From an uncultured Pelagibacteraceae bacterium (GTDB lineage: Bacteria; Pseudomonadota; Alphaproteobacteria; Pelagibacterales; Pelagibacteraceae), in contig CACBFE010000001.1 of NCBI GenBank assembly GCA_902538445.1, positions 82,793 through 146,792 on the forward strand: a stretch of 64,000 nucleotides of DNA, given 5' to 3'. This document shows, one piece after another, positions 26,111 through 39,016 of this stretch. Position 1 is the first letter of the stretch, and each line of letters begins with the position of its first letter. Under the pieces are notes generated by a model that was not told where the DNA came from, did no database searches, and saw nothing but the letters and a program-made list of their open reading frames with translations. The translations under genes and the position numbers were made by a program.

Positions 26111-27263
26111 TAATTATTTGTTTACCAGCGAGTCAGTTTCTGAAGGTCACCCAGATAAAGTTTGTGACAGAATCTCAGATATGGTTGTTGATGCTTATTT
26201 GAAAAAAGATCCGGTTTCAAGAGTAGCTTGCGAAACATTAACCACTACAAATAAAGTTGTATTAGCTGGAGAAACAAGAGGTCCAAAAATTGATAAAGAG
26301 GAGATTGTATCAAAAGTGAGAGATTGCATAAAAGATATTGGATATGATCAAGAAGGTTTTAGTTGGAAAAATGCAAATATTGAGACATTTCTGCATGAAC
26401 AGTCTGCTGATATAGCTATGGGTGTTGACTCAAAAGGTAATAAAGATGAGGGAGCTGGCGATCAAGGGATTATGTTTGGATATGCTTGTAATGAAACAGA
26501 AGAATTAATGCCGGCCCCAATTCACTACTCACACAAAATTTTAAGATTAATGGCTGAAGATAGAAAAAAAGGAACCTTAAAAGGGATTGAGCCAGACTCT
26601 AAAAGCCAAGTTACAATGTTGTATGAAAATGAGAAACCAATCAAAGTTACTTCAGTTGTAATTTCAACTCAACATTCGAAAAATTTAAATCAAAAACAAG
26701 TGAGAGAAACAATAATACCATATATAAAAAAATCAATCCCGGAAAACTTTCTTACCGATCTTAAATCAAAAGAGATTTATATAAATCCTACAGGACAGTT
26801 TATTATAGGTGGACCAGATGGCGATACTGGCTTAACTGGAAGAAAAATTATAGTAGACACTTACGGTGGTGCAGCACCACATGGTGGTGGAGCCTTTTCC
26901 GGCAAAGATCCAACAAAAGTTGATAGGTCAGCAGCTTATGCTTCTAGATACTTAGCAAAAAATGTGGTAGCGGCTGGAGTTTCAGAAAAATGTTTAATCC
27001 AGCTAGCTTATGCTATCGGAGTATCAAAACCATTATCTATTTTCATTAAATTAGCTAATGGTGATGAGGCAAAAGTAGGTAAAGTAAAAAAATTAATCGA
27101 AGAAAATTTTAATTTATCGCCTAGAGGGATTAGAGAAATGCTCAAGCTAAATAATCCAATATATGAAATCACATCTGCGTACGGACATTTTGGCAGGAAG
27201 CCAACAAATAAAGGGGAATTTACTTGGGAAAAAACAGATAAAACTGAATTATTTAAATTGTAA
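26100..27263 (+). CDS. metK: S-adenosylmethionine synthetase
   Basis: A 387-residue MetK making SAM from methionine and ATP. Motifs: [32 protein letters not shown], and [19 protein letters not shown]. It begins inside the end of lnt (11-base overlap), so it has no leader of its own; no SAM riboswitch is possible directly in front of it. A terminator-like hairpin lies 53 bases downstream, ahead of nusA. The carboxy-methyl cycle partner ahcY appears at the end of the window. Confidence 0.97.
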   Translation: MKNNNYLFTSESVSEGHPDKVCDRISDMVVDAYLKKDPVSRVACETLTTTNKVVLAGETRGPKIDKEEIVSKVRDCIKDIGYDQEGFSWKNANIETFLHEQSADIAMGVDSKGNKDEGAGDQGIMFGYACNETEELMPAPIHYSHKILRLMAEDRKKGTLKGIEPDSKSQVTMLYENEKPIKVTSVVISTQHSKNLNQKQVRETIIPYIKKSIPENFLTDLKSKEIYINPTGQFIIGGPDGDTGLTGRKIIVDTYGGAAPHGGGAFSGKDPTKVDRSAAYASRYLAKNVVAAGVSEKCLIQLAYAIGVSKPLSIFIKLANGDEAKVGKVKKLIEENFNLSPRGIREMLKLNNPIYEITSAYGHFGRKPTNKGEFTWEKTDKTELFKL

Positions 27264-27265
27264 TC

Positions 27266-27294
27266 TTGAAAAAACCATATTTTTCTTCTAATAA
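27266..27294 (+). promoter_or_regulatory. Putative nusA promoter
   Basis: TTGAAA (27266-27271), a 17-base spacer and TAATAA (27289-27294) fit a sigma-70 promoter. Transcription would begin near 27301, upstream of the hairpin at 27317. Pattern match only. Confidence 0.45.
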
Positions 27295-27316
27295 ACATAT
27301 AAATTATTAAAATTAC

Positions 27317-27343
27317 AAAATGGGCAGTAGCCCATTTTTTTTT
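27317..27343 (+). terminator. Intrinsic terminator / attenuator before nusA
   Basis: A nine-base stem (27317-27325 with 27330-27338, core ATGGGC/GCCCAT), an AGTA loop and a T-run to 27343. The nusA ribosome-binding site (GGGGG, 27345-27349) starts two bases later. It can terminate metK transcripts. Because a promoter-like element lies upstream of it, it could also act as an attenuator in the nusA leader. Confidence 0.85.
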
Positions 27344-27356
27344 AGGGGGCATTTAA

Positions 27357-28907
27357 ATGTTAAACAAAGGATTAGATAAACTTGAACTTTTGCGAATAGT
27401 AGATGCAGTTGCTAACGAAAAATCTATTGATAAAGAACTTGTGATTGGATCAATGGAAAGTGCCATACAGAAAGCAGCACTTACAAAATTTGGTAATGAT
27501 AACAATATTGAGGTTGTGATAGATAGGGAAAGTGGAGAAATAAGGATTCAAAAAGTTTTAGAAATTGTTGAAAAGGTTGAAGATAGCGCAAGAGAAATTT
27601 CTTTGGAGGAGGCTAAAAAAAATGATCCTCAAAATAAGGACTTAAAAGTAGGTGAAAAGATTTTCGAGGAACTGCCCCAAGTAGATTTTGGACGTATTGC
27701 GGCTCAAAGCGCTAAACAAGTTATAAGTAGTAGAGTAAGAGAGGCTGAAAAAAATAGACAGTATGAAGATTTTATAGATAAACAAGGTCAAATATTAAGT
27801 GGAATAATCAAAAGACTAGAATACGGAAATGTAATAGTTGACTTAGGAAGAGCAGAGGGAGTTATAAAAAAAGATGAATTAATTCCAAGAGAAATTTTAA
27901 AAACTGGTGATAGAGTAAAAGCCTATTGTTATGAAGTTAAAAAAGAGATGAAGGGTCATCAAATATTTTTATCAAGAGCACACCCGCAGTTCCTTGCAAA
28001 GCTATTTTTTCAAGAAGTTCCAGAAATTTATGAGGGAACAATTGAAATTAAATCTGTAGCAAGAGATCCAGGCAGCAGGGCTAAAATTTGCGTTCATTCA
28101 CAGGACTCATCTATTGACCCTGTTGGGGCTTGTGTCGGTATGAGAGGTAGTAGAGTCCAAACAATTGTTAATGAATTACATGGTGAAAAAATTGATATCA
28201 TAAAATGGACGGAAGATTTACCTACTTTAATTTCCGAGTCTTTATCTCCAGCGGAGATACAGCGAGTACTAATTGATCAGGATAATAAAAAGATAGATAT
28301 AATTTTATCTGAGGAAAATTTGAGTAAAGCGATAGGAAGAAGAGGACAAAACGTAAGACTAGCATCTAAATTGACTAATTTTGAAATAGATATACTTACA
28401 GACAAAGAGGACTCAGAAAGAAGACAAACTGAATTTAAAGAAAGAACCGAGACTTTAATAAAAAATCTTGAAGTTGACGAAACACTGGGTCAGCTTTTAG
28501 TTTCAGAGGGTTTTGTATCAATTGATGAAATAGCTCAATCAAAGCCAGAGGATATTTCAAAAATTGAAGCGATAGATGAAGAAACTGCAAAAGAATTAAT
28601 CACTAGATCTAAAGAGACTTTAATAAAAGAAAAAGAGGCAGTTGCTTTCAAACTAAAAGAGTTGGGTGTAGAGGAAAAATTAATTAATCTTAAAGGAATG
28701 ACTCAAGGAATGTTAGTGATTCTAGGTCAAAAAAATATAAAAAAACTTAGTGACTTTGCCGATTTATCTTCGGATGAATTAATTGGTGGGTACGATGAAA
28801 TAAAAGGTAAAAAAATTAGGATAGATGGTTATCTTGAAGAGTTTTCATTATCAAGAAAAGAAGCTGATGATTTAATAATGTCAGCCAGAGAGATAGCTTA
28901 CAAGTAA
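27357..28907 (+). CDS. nusA: Transcription elongation/termination factor NusA
   Basis: A 516-residue NusA. An N-terminal polymerase-binding domain (1 to about 130), an S1 domain (ILSGIIKRLEYGNVIVDLGRAEGVI), two KH domains (VGACVGMRGSRVQTIVNEL and LSKAIGRRGQNVRLASKL), then two C-terminal acidic helix-hairpin repeats as in other proteobacteria. ATG at 27357 has a GGGGG site seven bases upstream. rimP, which usually precedes nusA, is missing here. Confidence 0.96.
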   Translation: MLNKGLDKLELLRIVDAVANEKSIDKELVIGSMESAIQKAALTKFGNDNNIEVVIDRESGEIRIQKVLEIVEKVEDSAREISLEEAKKNDPQNKDLKVGEKIFEELPQVDFGRIAAQSAKQVISSRVREAEKNRQYEDFIDKQGQILSGIIKRLEYGNVIVDLGRAEGVIKKDELIPREILKTGDRVKAYCYEVKKEMKGHQIFLSRAHPQFLAKLFFQEVPEIYEGTIEIKSVARDPGSRAKICVHSQDSSIDPVGACVGMRGSRVQTIVNELHGEKIDIIKWTEDLPTLISESLSPAEIQRVLIDQDNKKIDIILSEENLSKAIGRRGQNVRLASKLTNFEIDILTDKEDSERRQTEFKERTETLIKNLEVDETLGQLLVSEGFVSIDEIAQSKPEDISKIEAIDEETAKELITRSKETLIKEKEAVAFKLKELGVEEKLINLKGMTQGMLVILGQKNIKKLSDFADLSSDELIGGYDEIKGKKIRIDGYLEEFSLSRKEADDLIMSAREIAYK

Positions 28908-28911
28908 TGTT

Positions 28912-31086
28912 ATGGAAAAAGATAAAAAAAAAACACTTACAATATCGTCAAATTTAAAAAAGAAAATTGATACTACAACTATTTCCACTTCTGGTAAAAA
29001 ATCTTTCTCGGTAGAGAAAAAAAAATCTCATAGACCAAATAAACCATTAGGCAAACCTTCTTCAGCACCTAATATAAATATTGACAATAAGAAAAAAAAT
29101 TTTGCAAGAAAATTTATTGAGCAACAAGCTACCAAAGACTTTATTAAAAAAGATAATAAACCGGCTGGTAAAAGTAAATTAAGGCTCAAAGGTCCGATTG
29201 ATAAACGTGATTTTAAATTAACCGTTTCAAGAGCTTTAAATGTTGAGGAAATAGAAATAAAACAAAGAAGTTTAGCCTCGGTTAAAAGAGCTAGGCTAAA
29301 AGAAAAAAAGAAACCAGATGGAGAAGAAAAAAAAGAATTTAAAAAAGTTATTAGAGAAGTAAAAGTTCCTGAGCAGATAACAATTCAGGAACTTTCAAAT
29401 CGAATGGCTGAAAAATCAAGCGATATTATAAAGTTTTTGTTTAATATGAAGGTGGTTGCAACTATTAATCATAATATAGATAAGGATACTGCCGAATATA
29501 TTGTAAAAGAATTTGGACATAAACCTATACTTGAAGAAAAACCTTCAATAGAGACAAGTAAGTTTAAGGAGAAATTTGAAGGCGAGGTTAAAAATAGACC
29601 TCCTGTAGTAACAATAATGGGACATGTAGATCATGGAAAAACATCTTTATTAGATGCTTTAAGAGATACGAATGTTGTTTCAGGTGAGCACGGCGGAATT
29701 ACTCAACACATAGGAGCATATCAAGTTAAAGCAAGTGATAATAAGTTAATCACCTTTATCGATACTCCTGGACATGCTGCATTTACAGAGATGAGAGCTA
29801 GAGGATCAAAAATAACTGATATAGTTATTTTAGTTGTTGCAGCTGATGATGGTATCAAACCTCAAACAATCGAGGCAATTCAGCATGCAAAAGCGGCTAA
29901 AGTTCCAATAATTGTAGCAATAAATAAATGTGATTTACCTGAAAAAAATATTAGTAAAATAAAAAACGAAATGATGAAGTATGAGTTAATAGCTGAAGAT
30001 TTAAGTGGAGATACACTTTTTGTAGAGGTCTCAGCTTTAAAAAAAATAAACTTAGATAAATTAAAAGAAAGTATTCTTCTTCAGTCAGAAATCTTGGATT
30101 TAAAAGCATCTTATGATGATAAGGCAAGAGGAGTAGTCATTGAGTCAAAAATTGATAAAGGCAAAGGACCAGTTTCTACTATCTTAATTAGTAATGGAAA
30201 GTTAAATAAAGGTGATTACTTTGTATGTGGAGATTCACTAGGAAAAGTGAGAGCTATGATAAACTATGAAGGCAAGATTATAAATGAGGCCCTACCGTCT
30301 ATGCCCGTAGAAATTCTTGGTATGAATACCTCTGCATATGCAGGAGCTGAATTTATAGTTACCAAAGATGAGGATGAGGCGAAGAAATTAACAGAATTTA
30401 GAAAAAATAATTCAAATCAAAATAAAGTTTTAGTTAAAGATAAAACAACTTTATTTGAGAATACAAAAGATAAGCAAGAACTAAATGTTATTATTAAATC
30501 AGACGTTCAAGGTTCAAGTGAAGCTTTAAAAATGGCAATAGCAAAAATAGAACACAAAGAAGTAGAGGCTAAAATAATTTTATCTGATATTGGAATGATA
30601 AATGAAACCGATGTTTCACTGGCAAAAGCATCTAATGCAATACTTATTGGATTTAATGTTAAACCAAACAGAGAGGCAAAAAAATTAGCTGAGGACCAAA
30701 AAGTTGTTATAAAATATTTTAACATTATCTATGAAGCAATTGATCATGTAGAAAAATCTCTATCAGGTTTATTAGAACCCGACATAAAAGAAAAAATTCT
30801 TGGTAGTGCTGAAATTCAAAAAATTTTCAAGGTATCGTCAGCTGGTAAAATTGCTGGTTCAAAAGTTATTAGCGGAGAGATAAAAAGTAAATCCAAGGCT
30901 AGAATTATCAGAGACGGTGTTGTTGTATATAATGGAGAAATATTATCAATCTTTAGAGAAAAAAACCAAGTGAAGGAAGTAGGAACAGGCTTAGAGTGTG
31001 GAATTAGCATTAAGGATTTTATAGATTTTAAAGAAAAAGACGTTATTGAGTCTTATCTAGCAGAAGAGATTCAAAGAACAATTTAG
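28912..31086 (+). CDS. infB: Translation initiation factor IF-2
   Basis: A 724-residue IF-2. A lysine-rich, poorly conserved N-terminus of about 150 residues, the IF2_N domain ([20 protein letters not shown]), then the GTPase with G1 [13 protein letters not shown]3 DTPGHAAF, G4 NKCD and the C-terminal fMet-tRNA-binding domains. Short relative to E. coli (890), with loss in the linker only. It lies four bases after nusA; the ylxR gene often found between them is absent. Confidence 0.97.
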   Translation: MEKDKKKTLTISSNLKKKIDTTTISTSGKKSFSVEKKKSHRPNKPLGKPSSAPNINIDNKKKNFARKFIEQQATKDFIKKDNKPAGKSKLRLKGPIDKRDFKLTVSRALNVEEIEIKQRSLASVKRARLKEKKKPDGEEKKEFKKVIREVKVPEQITIQELSNRMAEKSSDIIKFLFNMKVVATINHNIDKDTAEYIVKEFGHKPILEEKPSIETSKFKEKFEGEVKNRPPVVTIMGHVDHGKTSLLDALRDTNVVSGEHGGITQHIGAYQVKASDNKLITFIDTPGHAAFTEMRARGSKITDIVILVVAADDGIKPQTIEAIQHAKAAKVPIIVAINKCDLPEKNISKIKNEMMKYELIAEDLSGDTLFVEVSALKKINLDKLKESILLQSEILDLKASYDDKARGVVIESKIDKGKGPVSTILISNGKLNKGDYFVCGDSLGKVRAMINYEGKIINEALPSMPVEILGMNTSAYAGAEFIVTKDEDEAKKLTEFRKNNSNQNKVLVKDKTTLFENTKDKQELNVIIKSDVQGSSEALKMAIAKIEHKEVEAKIILSDIGMINETDVSLAKASNAILIGFNVKPNREAKKLAEDQKVVIKYFNIIYEAIDHVEKSLSGLLEPDIKEKILGSAEIQKIFKVSSAGKIAGSKVISGEIKSKSKARIIRDGVVVYNGEILSIFREKNQVKEVGTGLECGISIKDFIDFKEKDVIESYLAEEIQRTI

Positions 31087-31488
31087 ATGATGGGCAATCA
31101 AACTACCACAAAAACTTTTAGTCAAAGGCAACTACGAGTTGGGGAATTAGTAAAACAAAATTTAGGAGAACTTTTCATTAGAAATGAGGCGAAAATACCA
31201 TCAATTAACTCCAAACTAATTACTGTTACTGAGGTAAGAATGACACCTGATTTAAAAACAGCCAGAGTTTACGTTATTCCTTTAGGAGGGATAGAAACTA
31301 AAGAAACAGTAAGGATCTTGACGGAGTACTCTCATCTTGTTAGAAAAGCTTTGTCTAAAAGGCTAGATATAAAGTTTCTTCCTAAACTCACTTTTGTAGA
31401 AGATAACTCATTTGAATATGCTGAAAAGATTGAAAAAATAATAAAAAGAAATAAAGAAAATGATAAAGAAAAAAAAAGATACAATTAA
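31087..31488 (+). CDS. rbfA: Ribosome-binding factor A
   Basis: A 133-residue KH-type 30S maturation factor. Typical features are SQRQLRVGELVKQNLGELF at the N-terminus, VTEVRMTPDLKTARVYV in the core and a lysine-rich tail. It follows the infB stop directly (TAG ATG ATG). Its 3' end overlaps rpsO by 29 bases; the truB gene usually found between them is absent. Confidence 0.93.
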   Translation: MMGNQTTTKTFSQRQLRVGELVKQNLGELFIRNEAKIPSINSKLITVTEVRMTPDLKTARVYVIPLGGIETKETVRILTEYSHLVRKALSKRLDIKFLPKLTFVEDNSFEYAEKIEKIIKRNKENDKEKKRYN

Positions 31489-31720
31489 GACCCTAGCCAT
31501 ACACGAAAAAGACGTTGGTTCTACCGAAATTCAAATAGGGCTATTGACAGATAAAATTACAAAATTATCTTCACATTTCAAAAAATTTAAAAAGGATAAA
31601 CATTCAACTTTAGGTTTGACTAAATCTGTAAACAAAAGAAAAAAACTTCTCACTTACCTTAAAAAGAGAAATGTAGAATCCTATCAAAAGGTCATCAAAC
31701 AATTAAATTTAAGGAAATAA
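31460..31720 (+). CDS. rpsO: Ribosomal protein S15
   Basis: An 86-residue S15, three residues shorter than E. coli. [36 protein letters not shown] and the LRK end are diagnostic. The start ATG lies inside rbfA, needed to keep the first helix. The TAA shares its last base with the pnp ATG. In many bacteria S15 represses its own mRNA; no leader space exists here for the usual pseudoknot except within rbfA. Confidence 0.95.
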   Translation: MIKKKKDTIKTLAIHEKDVGSTEIQIGLLTDKITKLSSHFKKFKKDKHSTLGLTKSVNKRKKLLTYLKKRNVESYQKVIKQLNLRK

Positions 31721-33792
31721 TGTTTAAAATATATAAAGAGGAATTAGAAGTTAATGGAAAAAAATTAACTTTAGAAACTGGTAAAGTAGCTCGTCAAGCT
31801 GATGGTGCGATAATCGCTTCTCTTGGAGAAACGGTTGTTATTGCAACCGCGGTAGGTGCAAAAAAATTAAATGATGGACAAGATTACTTCCCGTTATCGG
31901 TAAATTATCAAGAAAAATATTATGCTGCTGGAAAGATTCCTGGTGGATATTTCAAAAGAGAAGCTAGACCTACAGAAGCTGAAACTTTAATTTCAAGATT
32001 AATAGATAGACCTATTAGGCCTTTATTTCCTTCAAGCTTCTTGAATGAAGTACAATTACTCCCAACTGTTTTATCATATGATGGAGAAAATCAGCCAGAC
32101 ATATTATCTATTATTGCATCTTCAGCAGCTTTAGCAATTTCAGGGTTGCCATTCCAAGGACCGATAGCTGCAAGTAGAGTTGGGTATAAAGATGGAAAAT
32201 ATTTACTAAATCCATCTATAGAAGATCTTAAAGAATCAAAATTAGATTTAGTTGTAGCTGGAACAAAAGATGCAGTTTTAATGGTTGAGTCTGAAACTTC
32301 GGGATTATCTGAAAAGATCATGTTAGATGCAGTGAAGTTTGGTCACGAAAAATTCATACCAGTGATTGAAGCAATTGAAAAATTAGCAAAAAAAGCAGGA
32401 AAACCTAAATGGGAAGTCGAAGAAATTGATAATTCTAAAGTTAAAAAGAAAATTTCTGAAAAATTTGAAAAAAGTTTAAGAAGTGCTTTTAAAGAAATAG
32501 ATAAGAAAAAAAGATCTACAGCTATTTCTGAAATAGAAACTCAATGTAAAGAAATGTTTGCAGAAGACGAAAATGTAACTGAAAATCAAGCAATGGCTCA
32601 ATTAAAATCTATTGAAAAAGATATAGTCAGGACAGCAATTTTAAAAGATAAAAAGAGAATAGACGGAAGAGGTCTAGCTGACGTTAGGCAAATTAAATGT
32701 GAGGTAGGTGTGCTTCCTAGAACTCATGGATCAGCTCTTTTCACAAGAGGAGAAACACAAGCTTTAGTAGTGACTACTCTTGGAATGGCGGATGACGAAC
32801 AAAGATTAGAGAGCCTTGAGGGAATGCAGAGATCAAACTTTATGTTACATTATAATTTTCCACCTTTTTCAGTTGGAGAATGTGGAAGAATAGGAACTGG
32901 AAGAAGAGAAATCGGACATGGTAAATTAGCTTGGAGAGCTATTAATTCATCTTTACCTTCAAAAGAAAACTTTCCTTATACTTTAAGAGTTGTTTCTGAA
33001 ATTACAGAGTCTAACGGTTCTTCATCCATGGCTACAGTTTGTGGAACTTCTCTTTCATTAATGGATGCTGGAGTGCCGATAAAAGAGCCAGTAGCTGGGA
33101 TAGCTATGGGATTGATCAAAGAGGGTGAAGATTTTTCAGTTCTATCAGATATTTTAGGTGACGAAGATCATTTAGGTGATATGGACTTTAAAGTTGCTGG
33201 AACAAAGGATGGAATTACATCTCTTCAAATGGATATCAAAATTACAGGTATAACATTTGAGATTATGGAAAAGGCATTAGATCAAGCTAAAGGAGGAAGA
33301 GAACACATTTTAAATGAGATGAACAAAGCGATTAAGACTTCAAGAAAAGAATTTTCTAAACACACACCTAAAATGGAAACCATTAAAGTAGATAAAAAAG
33401 ACATTGCAACAGTAATTGGAAAAGGTGGAGCTACGATAAGAGAGATTGTAGAGATATCCGGTGCAAAAGTTGACGTTAAAGATACTGGCGAAGTGACAGT
33501 TGCAGCACCTGATGAAGCATCTAGAAATAAAGCGATTGAATTCATCAAAAGTTTAATTGCTAAACCTGAAATGGGAAAAATTTACAAAGGAAAAGTTGTG
33601 AAAATTATGGAGTTTGGTGCTTTTGTTAATTTCTTAGGAAAACAAGATGGGCTTGTACATATTTCTGAATTAGCTGATAAAAGAGTTGCAAAAGTTGCTG
33701 ACGTTGTGAAAGAAGGAGATGAAGTTTCTGTTAAAGTCGTTGGATTTGATAGAGGGAAAGTAAAATTATCAATGAAACAAGCTTCAGCTTAA
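31720..33792 (+). CDS. pnp: Polynucleotide phosphorylase
   Basis: A 690-residue 3'-5' exoribonuclease of the RNA degradosome. Two RNase PH domains ([19 protein letters not shown]; second with [12 protein letters not shown] and [10 protein letters not shown], and catalytic-site DMDFKVAGT), then a KH domain ([15 protein letters not shown]) and an S1 domain ([16 protein letters not shown] with GLVHISEL). It overlaps the convergent fabI by four bases. Confidence 0.97.
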   Translation: MFKIYKEELEVNGKKLTLETGKVARQADGAIIASLGETVVIATAVGAKKLNDGQDYFPLSVNYQEKYYAAGKIPGGYFKREARPTEAETLISRLIDRPIRPLFPSSFLNEVQLLPTVLSYDGENQPDILSIIASSAALAISGLPFQGPIAASRVGYKDGKYLLNPSIEDLKESKLDLVVAGTKDAVLMVESETSGLSEKIMLDAVKFGHEKFIPVIEAIEKLAKKAGKPKWEVEEIDNSKVKKKISEKFEKSLRSAFKEIDKKKRSTAISEIETQCKEMFAEDENVTENQAMAQLKSIEKDIVRTAILKDKKRIDGRGLADVRQIKCEVGVLPRTHGSALFTRGETQALVVTTLGMADDEQRLESLEGMQRSNFMLHYNFPPFSVGECGRIGTGRREIGHGKLAWRAINSSLPSKENFPYTLRVVSEITESNGSSSMATVCGTSLSLMDAGVPIKEPVAGIAMGLIKEGEDFSVLSDILGDEDHLGDMDFKVAGTKDGITSLQMDIKITGITFEIMEKALDQAKGGREHILNEMNKAIKTSRKEFSKHTPKMETIKVDKKDIATVIGKGGATIREIVEISGAKVDVKDTGEVTVAAPDEASRNKAIEFIKSLIAKPEMGKIYKGKVVKIMEFGAFVNFLGKQDGLVHISELADKRVAKVADVVKEGDEVSVKVVGFDRGKVKLSMKQASA

Positions 33793-34574
33793 GTCATATT
33801 CTTAGGATCAGGCATCCCAACTTTATTATATCCAGCATCTACGTAGTGAATTTCGCCGGTAACTCCAGCTGCAAGGTTACTTAGTAAGTATAAGGCGGAA
33901 TTTCCAACATCATGAATATCTACGTTTCTCTTTAAAAAGGAATGATCCTCATTCCATTTGTACAAAAATTTTGCATCTCCTATAGCAGATGCGGCCAAAG
34001 TTTTAATTGGACCTGCGCTTATAGCGTTAACTCTAATTTTTTTTTGACCGAGATCTCTTGCTAAATATTTTACGCTAGCTTCTAATGCAGATTTGCAAAC
34101 TCCCATAACATTATAATTAGGAATAGCTTTAGTTGACTCATAAGTAAGAGTTAGTAAACTACCACCCTCTTTCATTACTTTACATGCTTCTTTAGAAACC
34201 TCCGTAAATGAAAAGCAAGATATAAGCATACTTCTTAAAAAATTCTCTCTAGAGGTGTTTAAGTATTCTCCAGATAATTCTGATTTATCAGAGAAAGCTA
34301 CCGCATGAACTACAAAATCAATTTCACCCCATTTCGCCTTAATATCCTCAAACAATTTCACTACCTCTTCTTTTTTTTCTACGTCACAACTAAAAGTAAC
34401 TTTTGAATTTAATTTTTCCGCTAAAGGTATTACTCTTTTTTTTAAAGCATCACCAAGATAAGTAAAAGCTAGCTCAGCACCAGCTTCAGCAAGTTTTTGA
34501 GAAATTCCCCAGGCAATAGATCTTTCGTTGGCTACTCCCATGATTAATCCTTTTTTACCTTTCATTAAACTCAT
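33789..34574 (-). CDS. fabI: Enoyl-[acyl-carrier-protein] reductase (NADH), FabI type
   Basis: A 261-residue short-chain reductase doing the last step of fatty-acid elongation. N-terminal [18 protein letters not shown] binds NAD; the catalytic Tyr and Lys are in the [23 protein letters not shown] region (Y-x6-K) and [16 protein letters not shown] follows. Third gene of fabA-fabB-fabI, two bases after fabB. Confidence 0.96.
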   Translation of the reverse strand: MSLMKGKKGLIMGVANERSIAWGISQKLAEAGAELAFTYLGDALKKRVIPLAEKLNSKVTFSCDVEKKEEVVKLFEDIKAKWGEIDFVVHAVAFSDKSELSGEYLNTSRENFLRSMLISCFSFTEVSKEACKVMKEGGSLLTLTYESTKAIPNYNVMGVCKSALEASVKYLARDLGQKKIRVNAISAGPIKTLAASAIGDAKFLYKWNEDHSFLKRNVDIHDVGNSALYLLSNLAAGVTGEIHYVDAGYNKVGMPDPKNMT

Positions 34575-34576
34575 AA

Positions 34577-35788
34577 TTACACCTTTTCAAAAATTAAAGC
34601 AGCGTTAGTTCCACCAAAACCAAAACTATTAGACATGACTGTATTAAGTGAAAGCCCTTTTTCAGTTTTAGTTATTATTGGGAATTTTTTGGCTTCATCA
34701 TCCATTTCATTAATATTAGCTGATCCAGCAATAAAATTATTTTTCATCATAATCAAACAGTAAATAGCTTCATGCACTGAAGCCGCTCCTAATGGGTGCC
34801 CTGATAAAGATTTTGTTGAGCTTATTTTAGGAATATTTTCACCAAAAGTTTTTTTAACAGCATTTAATTCTGTAATATCCCCGACTGGTGTTGATGTTCC
34901 GTGAGTATTTATATAATCAATCTTATTTTTAGAAGTAGCCATAGCCATTTGCATACATCTAACTGCTCCTTCACCAGATGGCGCAACCATATCGTATCCA
35001 TCTGATGTTGCACCGTACCCAGTAAGTTCAGCGTAGATTTTTGCTCCTCTTGCTTTTGCATGTTCATATTCTTCAAGAACTAAAACACCAGCGCCTCCAG
35101 CAATTACAAATCCGTCCCTATTTTTATCATAGGCTCTTGATGCGGTTTCAGGTTTATCGTTATATTTTGAAGAAAGTGCTGTCATGGCGTCAAACATTGC
35201 AGTCATAGCCCAATGGACCTCCTCACTACCTCCTGCAAAAATAATATCTTGTTTTCCAATTTGAATTAATTCCATAGCATTTCCTATGCAATGACCACTT
35301 GTTGCACAAGCAGAGCTCATCGTATAATTAGTACCTTTTATTTTAAATGGTACAGCTAGTGTGGCTGAGGCAGTGCTTCCCATTGTTCGTGGAACAATAA
35401 ATGGTCCCATTAATTTTGGAGTTTTTGCTCTAGTTTTGTCTGCAGCAAGAATAACGTTTTCAATTGATGGTCCACCAGAACCCATTATAATTCCAGTTTT
35501 ATAATTACTGACCTCATTATCTTCTAGACCTGAGTCGGTAATAGCCTCTTTCATAGCAATGTAATTATAAGCAGAACCAGACCCCATAAATCTAATTGTT
35601 TTTCTATCAACAAAATCTGAGAGTTTGATATTAGGTTTGCCGTGTATATGACTTTTAAGATTATGCTCTTTGTATTCTTCAGCATAAGAAATTCCTGATT
35701 TTGAATTAAGTAATGACTTGTGAACTTCTTCTTGATTGTTACCAAGACATGACACTATACCAAGACCTGAAATTACAACTCTTCTCAT
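34577..35788 (-). CDS. fabB: 3-oxoacyl-ACP synthase I (FabB)
   Basis: A 403-residue condensing enzyme. The nucleophilic Cys is in [15 protein letters not shown]; the two His are in [11 protein letters not shown] and [10 protein letters not shown]; the C-terminus has [14 protein letters not shown]. With FabA it makes unsaturated fatty acids, which matters for membrane fluidity in cold seawater. It overlaps fabA by four bases. Confidence 0.95.
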   Translation of the reverse strand: MRRVVISGLGIVSCLGNNQEEVHKSLLNSKSGISYAEEYKEHNLKSHIHGKPNIKLSDFVDRKTIRFMGSGSAYNYIAMKEAITDSGLEDNEVSNYKTGIIMGSGGPSIENVILAADKTRAKTPKLMGPFIVPRTMGSTASATLAVPFKIKGTNYTMSSACATSGHCIGNAMELIQIGKQDIIFAGGSEEVHWAMTAMFDAMTALSSKYNDKPETASRAYDKNRDGFVIAGGAGVLVLEEYEHAKARGAKIYAELTGYGATSDGYDMVAPSGEGAVRCMQMAMATSKNKIDYINTHGTSTPVGDITELNAVKKTFGENIPKISSTKSLSGHPLGAASVHEAIYCLIMMKNNFIAGSANINEMDDEAKKFPIITKTEKGLSLNTVMSNSFGFGGTNAALIFEKV

Positions 35789-36288
35789 GATTTAAATAAT
35801 CCAACTTTTAAATTTTCTGCACGATAAATAATCTTACCATCGGCACTTAATAACCCGTTTGCCAGGCCGACAGCTGTACCCTCTTTTTTTAAAATTCTTT
35901 TCATATTTATTTCATATGTAGCTACTTTTATATTTTTTAAAACTTCACCTGTAAATTTTACAGAATTAACTCCTAAAGCTCTACCTTTTCCTGGTTCTCC
36001 AATCCATCCTAAGTAAAAGCCAACTAATTGCCACATAGCATCTAATCCTAAACACCCCGGCATTACTGGGTCTTTCTGGAAATGACAATCAAAAAACCAT
36101 AAATTATCTTTGATATCAAGTTCTGCTTTTATAAATCCTTTCTTAAATTCTCCAGCATCCTTCTTTATTTCTGTAATTCTGTCAAACATCAACATAGGAG
36201 GCAATGGAAGTTTAGCATTCCCTTCACCGAATAATTTTCCCTCTCCACAAGAAATTAATTCATCATAGTTGTAGCTATTTTTTTGCAT
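35785..36288 (-). CDS. fabA: 3-hydroxydecanoyl-ACP dehydratase/isomerase (FabA)
   Basis: A 167-residue hot-dog fold enzyme introducing the double bond in anaerobic-type unsaturated fatty-acid synthesis. Active-site region: [20 protein letters not shown] with the His, and a downstream Asp helix. [15 protein letters not shown] is the N-terminal family block. First gene of the fab operon, divergent from irr across 92 bases that hold an Irr-box-like palindrome. Confidence 0.95.
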   Translation of the reverse strand: MQKNSYNYDELISCGEGKLFGEGNAKLPLPPMLMFDRITEIKKDAGEFKKGFIKAELDIKDNLWFFDCHFQKDPVMPGCLGLDAMWQLVGFYLGWIGEPGKGRALGVNSVKFTGEVLKNIKVATYEINMKRILKKEGTAVGLANGLLSADGKIIYRAENLKVGLFKS

Positions 36289-36339
36289 GATTTAGAAACA
36301 GTTTTACTTGATTTAGCAAAAGTTTTATATAGATTTGTG

Positions 36340-36356
36340 TTTAGAATCATTATAAA
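36340..36356. promoter_or_regulatory. Irr-box-like palindrome upstream of irr (and fabA)
   Basis: The 17-mer TTTAGAATCATTATAAA is an imperfect odd-length palindrome (TTTAGAA-N3-TTATAAA). It resembles the iron-control element bound by Irr in alphaproteobacteria, as I recall it (TTTAGAA-N3-TTCTAAA type). A copy differing by one spacer base lies before katG. It is 24 bases ahead of the irr ATG and would allow autoregulation; it also lies in the fabA upstream region. Confidence 0.6.
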
Positions 36357-36380
36357 GTAGTAAAATAATTTAAAAAAAAC

Positions 36381-36788
36381 ATGAAAAAAGTAGATATTTT
36401 TAAGAAATTAAGATCATCAGGTTTAAGACCAACTAAACAAAGAGTAGAAATCGCTAAATTTTTGTTTGATAGAGATACGACATTTCATTTTACAATAGAG
36501 AGCCTTGAAAATCATTTAACTAAAAAAACAACATGTAAATTTGCATTAGCAACAATTTACAACACAGTACACGCTTTCAAGAAAGCAGGACATTTAAGTG
36601 AGGTAGATGTTAGAGGAAAAAAAACTTATTTTGATACAAATATCACTAATCACCATCATTTTTATGATAACGAAACTTCCGAATTAATCGACATTGATGC
36701 TAGTGAAATAGTTATCCAAAAAATTCCAAAAGCACCAAATGGTAAGAAAATCAAAAACGTAGAGGTATTTATAAATTTAAAGAATTGA
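36381..36788 (+). CDS. irr: Irr-type Fur-family regulator
   Basis: A 135-residue Fur-superfamily protein best assigned to Irr, the alphaproteobacterial heme- and iron-status regulator. N-terminal helix LRSSGLRPTKQRVEIAKFL, recognition region CKFALATIYNTVHAFKKAG, and the HHHFYDNETSELIDID segment containing the His cluster used by Irr. Adjacency to fabA is a known alphaproteobacterial arrangement. Irr normally acts when iron is low, repressing iron-rich proteins. Two Irr-box-like sites are next to it and to katG. Distinct from Fur at 21334. Confidence 0.85.
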   Translation: MKKVDIFKKLRSSGLRPTKQRVEIAKFLFDRDTTFHFTIESLENHLTKKTTCKFALATIYNTVHAFKKAGHLSEVDVRGKKTYFDTNITNHHHFYDNETSELIDIDASEIVIQKIPKAPNGKKIKNVEVFINLKN

Positions 36789-36810
36789 CAGTTTGTCGCT
36801 TGTTTTTTAC

Positions 36811-36827
36811 TTTAGAATTATTATAAA
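36811..36827. promoter_or_regulatory. Irr-box-like palindrome at the katG promoter
   Basis: TTTAGAATTATTATAAA matches the irr-upstream site at 16 of 17 bases. A promoter fits around it: TTGTTT (36800-36805), 16-base spacer, TATAAA (36822-36827). The palindrome covers the -10, so a bound protein would repress. The katG ATG is at 36841, giving a leader of only a few bases. Confidence 0.6.
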
Positions 36828-36831
36828 CTAG

Positions 36832-39015
<2,184 letters not shown>

Positions 39016-39016
39016 T

